From Saccopteryx bilineata (Eukaryota; Chordata; Mammalia; Chiroptera; Emballonuridae): DNA of 64,000 bases. The DNA lies in assembly GCF_036850765.1 (NCBI RefSeq), contig NC_089498.1, positions 73,572,305-73,636,304 on the forward strand, read 5' to 3'. This document shows, piece by piece, positions 45,595 through 58,200 of this stretch. The position numbers and the translations under genes were made by a program. The notes under the pieces were generated by a model, which saw nothing but the letters and a program-made list of their open reading frames with translations, was not told the DNA's origin and did no database searches. Numbering within the stretch: position 1 is the first letter of the stretch; each line of letters opens with the position of its first letter.

Positions 45595-48500
45595 ATCCTA
45601 ATCTAGGCCCCGCCTCAGAAATTATGGTTGAATTAGGTCCCCTAATTCTGACCCCTTGTGAGGGACTGCTTCTGTTCACTGAGGAATGCATAGCTGCCTC
45701 CAGGCCCCGGAGCAGTGCCAGCTGACCCCATCCATTTCCCTGGCTGTAGAGGTGTCCTGGGAACACAGTGTAGTTTACAGCCTCCTACTCCAGGTGTGTG
45801 CCTTGGGCCAGGCTGCCTGGGGCTTGTCAGTGAGGCAGTCTCAGGCCCCACCCCATACTGGTTGAGTCAGGAGCAGCGTGCTGACAGCCCCCAGGTGCCT
45901 GACTACAGCCGGGTTAGAGTTGGAGAAGCACTGGCGGGGGTAAGGAGACAGACAGCACGTATTCCGGCTCTGCCTCTGTCGGTTCTTGGCTCTCCAGCCT
46001 TCCTGTGCGCCTCGTCTTCCTAGTAGGTAACAGGAAGGTAATACAATAATACTAGCAGCAACTTCTTAGGGCTGTTGTGAGGATTAAGTAAATTACTCTG
46101 CACACAAAGTACTTAGAACAAGGACTGGCACTAGTGCTGTAAGTGCAGTATAAACGTTACTATCATTGGGGGAATGCAGTCCTGGTACATTTCCAGATGC
46201 CTGGCTTACTTGGGTACTTTACGATCCGCTTTTATTTACCAGTGACTCAAGCATCCCAGCTTTCAGCTGGCCTCAGTAAATTGGCCAGCTCACCTGGGCT
46301 TCTTCCAGAAGGTCCCCGTCTGTCTGGGCAGCCACCAGCCTAGAGTGGCCCCCAGGACCAGATTATTTGTGCACCTGTCCCTTCCCCCACCCCGTCCCGC
46401 CACAGCCCCTGCCCCTGGGAGCCATCTGCCTCTGGGTAGGAGGGGCTCCCCAGGTGGGTCTCTGGGAGTGGCTGTGCCCTGCCCAGTAGACGTCTGCTGA
46501 GAGCTGTTCTCATTGTAAGGCAGACCCATCCCAGCTGCAGGCACTTAGCATTCCAGGCCCTGCTACTGTGCTTTATTGCCCCTTCCCTGGTGCTGGCAGG
46601 TGCAGATGCAGTACCTGCGGCTGCCCGGACTCCTGGCTCTTGGCATCAGAGATGAGAGACCTGTCACCCGTCAATTCATGGGCTGGGTTAGGGAAGCTAG
46701 CATGCTGGGCGTTTCTGAATTTTGTGGACCATTTTTCTTTGCCTAATTCCCCAATCCTGCCACCCACTGCTCTCAATTCTTTCCTCCTCTCTTCCAGATT
46801 TCCCTGTGAGAGGAGGCTGGTCTGCTTTGTCACCTGAGGGCCACTTTGGGGGACTGAGGGGGGAGGCATATGGGTCTGACTGCAGCCGCCACCTGCAACT
46901 CAATTAGCTGTGGTTCTGGATGTTGTATTTCCCAGGGATGGATACCATTGGCTGGCAAGTGTGACTCTGGGATGTTTGCACTGACTCCCTCTTCCCAAAT
47001 TATGTCACTTTCAAGGTCACCTGCCATCCAGGCTCATTTCCTCCTGCCTGGAAAGGTTTGGGGGATGGTTTGAAAGCATCCTGCTCACCTGCCCCTTTGT
47101 CTCTCTTCTCTGGAATAAGAACTTTGGATGGACTGCCCACAGGCCCATGGATCCAGAGCCAGAACATTAGAGCATAAACAGGGTAGAACTAACATGAAGA
47201 AGCGGTGTGGGGAGCCAGGGCATCCTCCACCCTCTGAGCCCTGCTCTGCCCACGTGCTGGTGAGGGTGGTAAACATATTGTCTCTAATTAACGCTGCTTT
47301 TCAGACAAAAAGCCAGAGCTCAGAGAGATTGAGCAACCTGTCACAAGTCACATAGGAAGGGCTGTAGAGAACTTCACAGAGAATTTAGGTGGATAGATGA
47401 TTACAAACTTGGCGTGCTCAGAGAGTGGTGTAGAGGGGACTGGCCTGGACACAGGGGCCCACCCCACACCCTGACTGCCAAACACAGTCTTTCTTCGTAT
47501 GGAGAGCATGCCTGTGACTGGCCCTCCTTTACCACTGGAAGGAAGCCCAGGTGCCTCGGCTCTGCCCCTGAATTCTGGGCCCAGCATCCAAGCTTCCAGC
47601 ATCCCTGACCCCTCCCCACCATTATTACCCCTCCCCACCATCATCACCCCTCCCCCGCCCACCCCAGCTTTGTAAGCCATCCCTGATCCTGGGGTCTCTT
47701 TGCCCACCACTTGGACTCTCCTATCGGCCTGTATGGCCTGCCCTTGGGTAGGAACTGTGGGCTGGAATGCCTCCTTTCTGTCCCAGAGAGGAGAGTGGCT
47801 GTACCTTCTGGTCACCCCCTGTCATGAGGCCTCCATGGCCCCCTTCCAACATACTCTTCTCGTGCACCTTGGCCTGCTAGGGCTCCTCTCTGAGGGGGCT
47901 GTGAGACATGGCCAGTCCCACTTGGTATCAGCCGGGCCAGAACCCAGGCTTGGCAATCGGCTGCTGTCCCATCCATCCCATGACGAGAGGGTCCTCAACA
48001 GCCCAGTGCCACAGCAGGGGGCAGATACCTCTCAGCCCTGGGAATCTCCATTGCAGCTACCCTCTGAGCTAGGGGTTCCCCTGTGGACCCCCAGAGCCCA
48101 CTGTACTTCCCCATTAAGGTCTCACCACACAACCCATGGACTGAGCACTTACTATGGTGGTGCCATGGCTCTCAGAGCTCTCCCGCATTAACTCATTTAA
48201 ACCCGCAGCACCCCCATGAGGGAGGAACTGTTATCCATGGTGACGGTACCCATTTCACAGAGAGGATGCCTCCTCCCCTGAACTATCCCCTTTGGGGATA
48301 GTGAGCACAGCATCCTCACTGTACATCCCTTTGCCTCCAGAACAGCTAGCACAGTGCCCGGCACATAGGAGCACACAATAAATATTGTTGTGTTAATTAT
48401 TATATCACCCCAATCCAAGATAAGGGTGGCATGGCTCTGCAAAGGAACAGAAGAAAATCTGGGGGCCATAGTGGCTACTCTGAAAGGAATTCTGATCTTT

Positions 48501-49175
48501 TAGGTGGGTTGGCACAGGCATGAGGCGCAATTCCTACAATAGGGAAGGGACCTAAGTTGGGCTGGTGCAGCAAGTGGGGGCCAGGGTCCGACCCTCATTT
48601 ATATATAGCACTTGGGTCCTGGTTCAACTCCTCAGCTTCCTCAGAGAAGCAGGACAGAATGACCAGGGAGCTATTCTTACAAATAAGAGCAGACATCCCA
48701 ATTCAGGGAGGGAGGATCAAAAGAAACCAGGATGCACTAGTTTGGAGAAGAGGAAACTGGAGGACAGATTATCAGAGGTCTTAACAATGACCTGCTGGAT
48801 TTTTCTAGTCCCTGCCATGCAGCCCATGCCCACCACAGTATGTATAGAGCAGCCTACTGTGTGCCAAAGGCTTTCTTTACATAATCTATTTTGGTCCTTA
48901 CTAGGCCCCCAGAGACTGGAATTGATACTCATTTTACAGAGCAGGAAACCAAAGCTCAAAAAATGTAACTCGTTCCCAGGTGCAAAGCAAGTGACAACAG
49001 GGACTCACACCAGACCACCTGCACCTTTGTTGTCCATCTCTGAATCCTGTGCTCCATGTCCGTGTTTTCACCACAGTGCACATGTCACCTAGATGAAATG
49101 TATGAGACCTACGTATCCATAATGGAAACAACAGTTTCATGAAACAGCATCTACACTTTTAAAAAATCTCTAGTT

Positions 49176-49210
49176 ATTGCTTCTGAGCCTTTTGGCTAAG
49201 GTCAAGTGTA
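49176..49210 (+). pseudogene. RNU2 pseudogene: U2 snRNA 5' fragment (truncated retrocopy)
   Basis: 35 nt matching the U2 5' end with a few changes (GCTTCTGAGCCTTTTGGCTA then GGTCAAGTGTA), directly followed by an A-run. It includes the branch-point-interacting region but nothing beyond, so it is non-functional. Confidence 0.8.
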
Positions 49211-51007
49211 AAAAAACCTCTGTATTTTTCAAGAAGGAGCAAGTGATCATCTGTGCCAATCATAAGTGGCTTTAAGCCACCCAGGCTGATGATGGAGAGT
49301 CTGCCTTTGGATTTAACCTTGTGTGTTCCTTGGTGACCTTGGGGAACAGTGCCATGGGGGGAGGGGCAGACGCCGGGCCTGTGGCTGAAGTGAGAGGGTG
49401 GGGGAGGGGATATTGGAGGCAGCAAACCCAGAAAACGGTCTCTAGAGGTTTTGCTCTAAAACTCTCCCAGAAATGAGGCAGGAGTTAACTGGGGAAGTGT
49501 GTCCAAGAAGGGTACCGATTTTCTTGTTTTGTTTTGTTAATACAAGAGAAGCAGCAGCCAGTTTGTGTGCTCACTTGACTGGTTCAGCAAAGAGGGAGAA
49601 ATGGGTGCAAAGGAAGAGGAGGCCAGCTGAGTGAGGTCCGTGAGCAGAGAGGGCATGGGCTCAGGGCTCAGGGCTCAGGGGAGGCGCCCCAGGAAAGCGT
49701 GCAGACCGTTCATCTTTAGCAGTAGGAGAGGAGACAGCCAAAGGTAAAGTGAAGTACAGTTCTCGTCCTGACCTGTTAAGTGAATTTCATGTCCTTTCGT
49801 GGGTTGCAGTCTATAATTTGAAAAACCCTGCTCCACCTGTCTGCCTCTAACCTCACAACCAGCCATGGGGATGCATTTTGCCCTCAACTCTACAGAGCAG
49901 GAAAGTGGAAGTAACCAATAACTTGCTGGTGCCACAGAGCTATGGAGACGGGAGTTGGGGTTGCAACCCAGCAGTATCCAAATCAGCACTGGATTTCCTG
50001 GGGCACGTGGCAAATATCCAGGTTCCTGGACACCTCCCTGCTGGCTCCTCCCCAGGGTAGGCCTGAGCACTGCAGCCAGCTGGCAGGAGGACAGGACTCT
50101 GGGAGGCACATCTTCCATTACACTTGCTGCTCCTTCAGAAGCGGGCACCATTCTGGATGTAGGTGGGTCGTGACGCTCCTAGTGTAGCTCCAAGTGGAAG
50201 AGATGCATAGACTCCATTTGGCAATCCGCTTTTTAAGAGTGGAATTCAGAAAAATGGTGCCGAGTGAAACACCCCTCCTCCCCCACGAAAGCATGTTAAA
50301 GCAGGATTTTGTCTGAGCCCTGTTGCCCCACAAAAGGAGATGGCAGGTTGGTCTAGAGTGGGGCTCCAGGCTTCCTGCACAGCGTGCAGGTGAGTGGCCA
50401 CCAGGTGGGGAGGGCAGGTCCCACCCCCCAGCTGCCCAGTGGCTTAGGCTAGTGTGGATGGCTGCTCTAAATCATTTTTAAAAATTAAAACCAAAAGCGA
50501 CTCATTGTTTTATTCCCTTGTCCACCCTCTGATTCTAAATGCAGACCCAGCCAGCATGCCATTCCCAATAAATATACCTGTGATGGCTATTCTTCGGTTT
50601 CTAGCTCTCGCTGCGTCCTGCAGAGGGAGAGAAAAACCCAACTCGGACTGCTGTCAGTCATGCCTTTGGTGGCCTCAGACTGCTCAAATTCTTTTAATTT
50701 TCTCCCCACGTGCTCCCGGCCTAGTCTCCACCTGTGCCTCACTCCCTGGCCCTCCTGGGCTATCGATCGCTCCCTCTCTGCCTTCGATTTTATTTCTTCC
50801 CACACTTGTCCTTAGAATCCAGAGGCGATTTCCTCTACAAATTAGAACATGGCCTGGGCCTCAAGTGCTCAAGTGTCTCCTTAACATGATTGATCATTGC
50901 GAGACCCAGAGAGCAGAACCAAGGTGGAGTCTGTGTCCAGCACCTTTGTTACCGGATCATTGTCTAGGAGGGGCCTGCGCACCCTTGCTGGCCTCTTGGG
51001 GGTGTTC

Positions 51008-51908
51008 TCTGTGTGTGTGTTTGTAGTGTGTGTGTGTGTATTTGTAGTGTGTGTGTGTATCTGTAGTGTGTGTGTGTGTATTTGTAGTGTGTGTGTGTAT
51101 TTGTAGTGTGTGTGTATTTGTAGTGTGTGTGTATTTGTAGTGTGTGTGTGTTTGTAGTGTGTGTGTGTATTTGTAGTGTGTGTGTCTGTGTAGTGTGTGT
51201 GTTTGTAGTGTGTGTGTGTATCTGTAGTGTGTGTGTATTTGTAGTGTGTGTGTGTGTGTTTGTAGTGTGTGTGTATTTGTAGTTTGTGTGTATTTGTAGT
51301 GTGTGTGTATCTGTAGTGTGTGTGTATCTGTAGTTTGTGTGTATTTGTAGTGTGTGTGTATCTGTAGTGTGTGTGTATCTGTAGTTTGTGTGTATTTGTA
51401 GTGTGTGTGTATCTGTAGTGTGTGTGTATCTGTAGTTTGTGTGTATTTGTAGTGTGTGTGTATTTGTAGTGTGTGTATTTGTAGTGTGTGTGTGTGTTTG
51501 TAGTGTGTGTGTATCTGTAGTGTGTGTGTCTGTAGTGTGTGTGTGTGTATTTGTAGTGTGTGTGTATTTGTAGTGTGTGTGTGTATCTGTAGTGTGTGTG
51601 TATCTGTAGTGTGTGTGTCTGTAGTGTGTATTTGTAGTGTGTGTGTGTGTAGTGTGTGTGTGTGTCTGTAGTGTGTGTGTGTATTTGTAGTGTGTGTGTA
51701 TTTGTAGTGTGTGTGTATTTGTAGTGTGTGTGTATTTGTAGTGTGTGTGTGTATCTGTAGTGTGTGTGTATCTGTAGTGTGTGTGTCTGTAGTGTGTATT
51801 TGTAGTGTGTGTGTGTGTAGTGTGTGTGTGTGTCTGTAGTGTGTGTGTGTATTTGTAGTGTGTGTATTTGTAGTGTGTGTGTATTTGTAGTGTGTGTGCG
51901 TGTGCATG
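51008..51908 (+). repeat. TG-rich minisatellite (GTGTGTGTATTTGTAGT-type), about 900 bp
   Basis: Units of about 14-22 bp, TGTGTGTATTTGTAG or TGTGTGTATCTGTAG, repeated some 50 times. Higher-order structure: a cassette ending in TTTGTGTGTATTTGTAG recurs about three times at 51290-51450, and a segment with TCTGTAGTGTGTATTTGTAG at 51619 recurs at 51786 (167 bp apart). All minus-strand frames are open and encode Thr/His-rich repeats with no meaning. Confidence 0.95.
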
Positions 51909-52639
51909 CCCAAGGCCAGTAGCAGCCAATGTGGTTTCGTGGGTTTTAACCTCCAAAGAGAAACAAAACAGGCTCCCTAAAGGGAGACGGCATGTCTGGT
52001 GAGGCTCTGTCTACTCGGGACCCCAAGTTCTTGGTGGTTCTGCTGGGTTTTCCTCTGTAGAGAGCAGCTGGAGGGTCCCCAGACCACCTCATCTCTACCC
52101 ACAGGCCACAGAGTGTCGTTTCTGACCCCCACGGTCAGCCTTGGGACACGGTCCACTCTCTGGGAGGCTGGACGGGTAGGTGGGGAGTTTCCTGGAAGGC
52201 CACTTCCTCCTTGCTCTGGCCTCATGGTCAGGCTGCAAAGAAGAAGGACAGGCTGGCTTGAGCATCAGCTGTGACCGAGCCTTCGGTAGGCTCTCACTGC
52301 CCAGAGGTTGGGACCCCTGTGTGTGGGTCAAAGGGCTCCCTCTGCCTCTGACCCTTCCCTCCCTCTGTTTCTGAGTCATGCTCTGCCCACTGAAGTTCCA
52401 GCCTGAGGGTGTGCAGGGGAACAGAAAGGGTAAAAACCAGAGGCCTGTTTGGCCCTTATTAGGGAGTTGGGCAAAGGTTTGATGGAGACGGGGTTGGAAG
52501 GGTGGGCAGAAATGATGTTTCTGTTTTCCGTGCTCATCTGCATGGTAGAAAGAGCTGGTATTCAAGAGAGCTGGACGCTGTTTCTGACTTGGTTTCAAAT
52601 TTGCTGGGTGACTGGGGGCTCCACTTCCTAATTTGAGAA

Positions 52640-52900
52640 ACTAGATCGAGGTGGTCACACCTTTTCTGCAGTGGGTCAGATGGTAAATATTTTAGGCTTG
52701 TGGGCCACACGATCTCCTGCAGCTACCTAATTGTGCCCTTGTAGAGTGAAAGCCTCCACAGAGGATTCGTGATCAAGTGGGAAGGACCATTTTCCAGTAT
52801 TTACAAAGAGCAGGTGCAGATTTGGCCCCAGGGGCACTGGCTGCTGACCCACTGCAGCTCTTTGCCTAGTGTTCTGAAGTCTGTGATGGAGGTACCTGTC
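52640..52900. repeat. Old mammalian hAT-type relic
   Basis: GGTAAATATTTTAGGCTTGT and GGGCCACACGATCTC resemble a well-known ancient hAT-derived repeat; exact family not resolved. Confidence 0.5.
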
Positions 52901-53327
52901 CTGCTTCATTTCTTTTCCTAACACTTATCACATTACCTGTTTATTTGTTTAGGCATTTGCTGACTGTCTCCTTGACCAGAACCTCAGTTCCATGAAAGTG
53001 GGAACTTGGACTAAATCATCTGCACCTAGAATATCTTTCGAGCTCAACAGATATGTGCAGAATGCTGAGAGCATCTCTGAGTGCTTGCAGAGGGCGTGTC
53101 ATGTCGGTGCTGGGCTGGCAGGGAGAGAGGGGGCAGCAGGAAGACCCTCCTCCCAGGGTTGTCCACTGTGTGTCCCATGCTCAGGGGTTTGGAATCTCAC
53201 CGTGGGTCATTATTTGGCCTGGCATGCTCCGATGCCCTGGGGCAGACTTCCTCCCCTGCTCGGTCCAAGGCACACCCCACTCACTCCAAGTCGGCCAGGC
53301 CTGAAAGTTAGGGGTTACCCTCTATAG

Positions 53328-53657
53328 CAGGGGTCCCCAAACTTTTTACACAGGGGGCCAGTTCACTGTCCCTCAGACCGTTGGAGGGCCAGACTATAAA
53401 AAAAAGTATGAACAAATCCCTATGCACACTGCACATATCTTATTTTAAAGTAAAGAAACAAAATGAGAACAAATACAATATTTAAAATAAAGAACAAGTA
53501 AATTTAAATCAACAAACTGACCAGTATTTCAATGGGAACTATGCTCCTCTCACTGACCACCAATGAAAGAGGTGCCCCTTCCGGAAGTGCGGTGGGGCCG
53601 GATAAATGGCCTCAGGGGGCCGCATGCGGCCCGCGGGCCTTAGTTTGGGGACCCCTG
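53328..53657 (-). mobile_element. Non-autonomous hAT element, 330-bp deletion derivative
   Basis: Same family as 20238-20762 in opposite orientation: CAGGGGTCCCCAAACTTTTT to GTTTGGGGACCCCTG. The 8-bp duplication has one mismatch (CTCTATAG at 53320-53327, CTCTATAA at 53658-53665). Relative to the 525-bp copy about 195 bp are missing, with the join at a CAT microhomology (GAGCAT|AGTTCCC). Confidence 0.93.
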
Positions 53658-55183
53658 CTCTATAACCCTCTGCCCTCCACCCCACATTCAGCAAGTCTCG
53701 TCTATTCTGCCATGGCCCCGGCCTCAGCCTGACTGGCCACTGGCTCCCCGGGACTCCCTCCAATCAGTTTTTCATGAAGGCTGCAGAAACGATCTTTTGA
53801 GACATAAGATAGGGAGCTTTTACTGTGTCAGATAAGGGCACAAGATCTGGGAACAGAGGGCTGAGTTTGAGCTGTGTGACTTTGGGTAAGTCCCTGACCT
53901 CTCTGAGCCTGTTTTCTCACCTGCAACATGAACCTTCCCTCCATGGGCACTGTGTAGGGAGGGCTCAGCCATGTGTGCCGGTACCAAGTTTCTCAGCTGT
54001 GTAGGATCCTGCAGTGGCTTCCACCCCAGCCTGATGCCTTGGCCTGCCCATGCCTGCTCCCCTATGCTCTCCCTCGCTCTCTGTATTTTGAGATCCCCTG
54101 GTTTTCCAGATTCCTGAGCACAGCAGGCTCATTGCTGCCTCAGAGGCGGTACGCTGTTTCCTCTGTCTAGACCTGCTTTCTTCTCACCCCTCACGGAGCT
54201 CATCCTTGCGTCTCTGGTCGAACATCATTTTCTTTGAGAGGTCACTCTCACATCAGTCCCCTTAGGCTCTACTTTAACCGTTACTTGGTTTTTCTTGTTA
54301 TTGCATTTATAATAAATGCAGTCCTTTCCCCCATTTGCTGTTTACCCACATTTTTTTTTTTTTGCCTCAGTCCCTGGAGCACCCTGGCTCCTCAGCCTCT
54401 AGCACAAGTTGGGCAAATACATGGTGCTCAGCTGTTACTTCTTGAATAAGTGACTGAGCTCTAGATCAGCTAGCTGCCTTTACCATTTTGTGAGTGAATC
54501 AATGTATGGATAAATGCGAAGACCCTGCCATCTGCTTCTCCCCTCCATTCACTCCACTCTTGACAGGTGGCCCCTCTGTGCCTCTCACTGAGCTTAGTGT
54601 TTCGTCATTCAGAGGCCTTCTGTAACCCCCTTGTAATTTCTGAAACAAATGACCTCTTCAGCCTGCGACCTGAGGCCCTCCGTTTGTCTCCCCTCCCCAT
54701 TCCCCTTACCTCCACCTGTCCTATCATTTAACCAAGCTGGAGTGCCCACGGTATCTTGAACAAGGTCTGAAAGACGGGGGACAGAACGCTGAGGAGCTCC
54801 GAGGAGGGGCCAGGAGGTGAGGCTCAATGGAGAAGCGGGTGATGTAGCCGGGCCTGCAAGGCTGGCAAGGACACGACGCTGGTCTCGGCTTGGAGTGGGG
54901 GGAGTAGAGGGTGGCAGCCCCGGGAGAGCCTGAGCACAGGCGTGGGGGTGGGAACCCGGCGGGGTGGCCCGCACCCAGCGCAGTTGGGGGAGCTGTGGGG
55001 GGCAGGTGGGAGCATAGGCCACAGTCAGCTGATGGGGACGTGGTCCTGCATAACTGACCCGAGTGAGGTGAAGTGTCAGCCGGAGAAACTGAGGAGCGGC
55101 ACGGAGGACACGCAGCCTGGGAGGGTACTTGGCATTCTTCAAGGCCTTCGCTGTGTGAGCTTGGAGCTTGGGCTCAGCAGCCA

Positions 55184-55200
55184 CCGGGGGGGGGGGGGGG
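55184..55200 (+). repeat. Poly-G run in SLC29A3 intron 2
   Basis: A run of about 15 guanines after CACC near 55187-55201; low-complexity. Confidence 0.7.
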
Positions 55201-58200
55201 ACAGCTGGCAGGCAGTGAACATTGTTCAGAGCCATGAGGGTCTTTGGAGCCTTGGGAGCCTCCCAAGACAGGACTAGCACGGGGAAGGAGGAAACTAGGG
55301 TGGGGCTCAGGACACCCCTCTGGTGGCAGAGAGAGCAGAGGTGGACTGGCTACTGAGGGAGGTGGCCTGTGAGTCCAAGTAGGGAGCCCTGGAGGAAGGG
55401 TTGTCAGATTCCTGCAGCTGCCATACAGGGACCACCGCCACCTGTCCAGAACAGCAGGGATTGTATTCTCCCAGTTCAGGAGGATGGAAGTGCACACTCA
55501 AGGGGCCAGCAGGACCGTGCTGCCCCCCCCCCGCAAAGCATCCTGGGCATCCTTGGATGTGGCAGCATAGTGTCCCACCGCTGCCTCTGTGCTCACGGCC
55601 TGTCCCTGTGCGCCTGCCTGTGCGCATCCTTATGAGGACATAGTCGTTGGATTTAGGGTCCACCCTGGTCCCGCATAGCCTCATCTTAAATGATTATATC
55701 TGCAAAGACCCTATTTCCAAATAAGATCACACTCTGAGGTCCTGAGGTAGATATGAATTTTGGAGGGGGACACTATACATTCGACCCATTATAGATGGGG
55801 TGGCACGTGGTGTCAGGAGCGTGAGGACTGCGGCCAGGCCTTGGCTGTGGGCAGTGCTCCAGGCCTTGGCTGTGGGCAGGCGGCAAAGAGGACGCTGTGA
55901 GGCATCCCCCCGAGAGGGGTGAGTTGTTAGTGAGGACGGGCACTGCTTTCTCAAGGAAGGAGTCTGGAGCAAAGGAAGGGGGTGTCTGGTGGCGACAGGC
56001 AGTGAGGTCAAAGAGGGTTTTCTCAGTTCAGGAGAGACCTGGGTAAGCCTTTCAGCCAGAAGAGGAGGGACCTGCTGTGGAGGAGAGAGAACGTGCAGAC
56101 AGGGAGGGGAGGACTCGTGGTGCGAAGCTCTAAGGAGGCAGTTTAGGCCGTTGGCCGAACACCTTCTTGCTGAGAGGAGTGCCCCAGAAATCCTTCCACA
56201 GAGGGGAGGCTCGTTCCAGAAACCTCCGGGAATCTGCTATCCTCTGTCGAGGATTCCAAAGGAGAGTTGAAAATGGATTGTAGCTGGGGAGGGCCTCCAG
56301 GCTAGTACAGAGCAAGAGTTCTAGTGGCCGAGCCTGGAGATGGCCTGAGGGACAAGCACTAGAGGCTGATGGGGAACCCCGTCTCCAAAGTGGCTGGGGC
56401 TGCCTGGCCAGCATCTTTCCAGGTCTTACCTGTCTGGTTCTGACCCCAGCTTTGGTCTGCCCTTCAGCCTCTGGCCACTCCATCACACCTGGGTTGATCT
56501 GGATTCCTGTCCCCCTCACTGTCTGGTCCCTGGAACAGGCACTGCCCTCCCCCTGCCCAGCCAGCCTCTCAGCTCCTCCGTGTGCCCGGACACACATCGG
56601 GAGCTGTCCTGGGCCAGTGCCCCAAATGTGGGGCCTTGGAATGTGCCAGTAGGAAGCCACCTATACCCCTTGTGGGGATAGCCACCATCTGCTCACTTCT
56701 TGGCCTGTCCAGGAACGAGTTTAGCCTATTCCAGGGTAAGGGTGCCTTCCTGGCAACATCCCAGGCCACAGAACTTGGCTATCAGAGGGCAGCAACTTTG
56801 CAACAGCAAACTATTCTTGGCTGTCTCCTGCTCGCTGCTGCTAATTTCATGCCCCTGTGATCCAGGTAACGCTTTGCTGCCTTGAGCTGCCACCCCCAGG
56901 CTTAAATGGCTTTTCCTCGGCCCGCAGGAGCCCAGCACCTCTGCCGCCTCGCTCTTGAGGTCAGGGCGCACAAAGCCGCCTCGCCGAAGCTGCGGGGCGC
57001 CTGGCACCATGGTTGTCTGCTGCAGCTCATGACTAATTTGCTGCACTTATTTCAAAGTGCCCAAATGGCTTTCAGGGGAGAGGAAGCTTAACCAGGGCCT
57101 GCCAGAGATAAACGGGCTCATTTCAGGGCCTCCCTGCCCGAGTGAAACTGCTTTGCCTGGACTCCAAGCCCAGAATTAAATTCTTCCAGAAGAGACATTA
57201 GCACAGAGCCTCTCAGTGTGGCGTAGTGGGCGAAATGCTCCCTGTCATAAAATGGCCCTCACATCTGGCCAACTGGCTCTGGTGGATTTTTAAATTGTGT
57301 TTGAAGAGTGTCTCTCCCCTTTCCTGGTGTTCCTAACCTGGCCAGAGTGGAACCAGTGAAAAGGAGTTTTCTCATTTCCTTGCAAGTGATCAGTTGTCCT
57401 GTGCCCAGGACACATGTGGCTCCTCCAGGCCTCGCTGGCACCTGCCTCCCCTGGGCCATGGTCTGTTCATAGGCCAGGTGTTGAGTCCCCCCCCGCCTCC
57501 CCACACACACTGGGGGTGGTCTGCTGGGTTTGCACAGTCAGGAGAGAGGCTGGAAGTCTGCCTGGCACTTCCCAGCTCCCATATCCTCTTTTACATGGTC
57601 TGCTAATCAGCGGACCGTGTCCGTCCATTTTAATGGCTGACAGAAGTGAGCGCTTTTCCCGTAATCTTTTTCTTTTTAACACTACTTAGATCCACAGGCC
57701 TACGGAAATGCCCAGGAGAAGGGACAGTGGGGTTTAAGGAAGAGAGAGTTAACAGGTAGAGGGGAGAGGTTGCTGGCTTCGGCAGGCCCTCTGCACTTAA
57801 GGGCCGGGCAGAGGGAAGATGCCATTCTGATGGAAACTTCAAGCTGGCCCCTGCTCCCTGCTGGGAAGACACACAGACGGCAGTCCTGGCCACTGCCAGT
57901 GACATCCTGCAGTCCCATGACAGCGCATGTGCTGGTGTGTCGTCTGTGAGGCAGGTAGCGTCAGCTAGAGCAGTTTGTGAAGTGACGATCACTGTCTCCC
58001 CACCCTGCCTCTGCCCTATCCTCGTCCTACACTAGAAGATCCTGTGCCCAGCGCTCACCAAGTAGCACCTCTGTGCAATCATTCACCTTGGTCAGCCTCA
58101 GGCTTCTTATCTGTCAAGTGGGAGCAATCTCTGCTCTGCCTTGCTCTTCTAGGCTATGTTAAGAGCAAATGTACTGGGGTTCGGGCCGTGTACGGGGCTT

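Noticed and set aside
50957..51956. Minus-strand open frames of 318 and 330 aa rich in Thr, His and Tyr
   Set aside because: They are translations of the TG minisatellite; every minus-strand frame is open because the unit lacks stops. No start context, splice or homology support.
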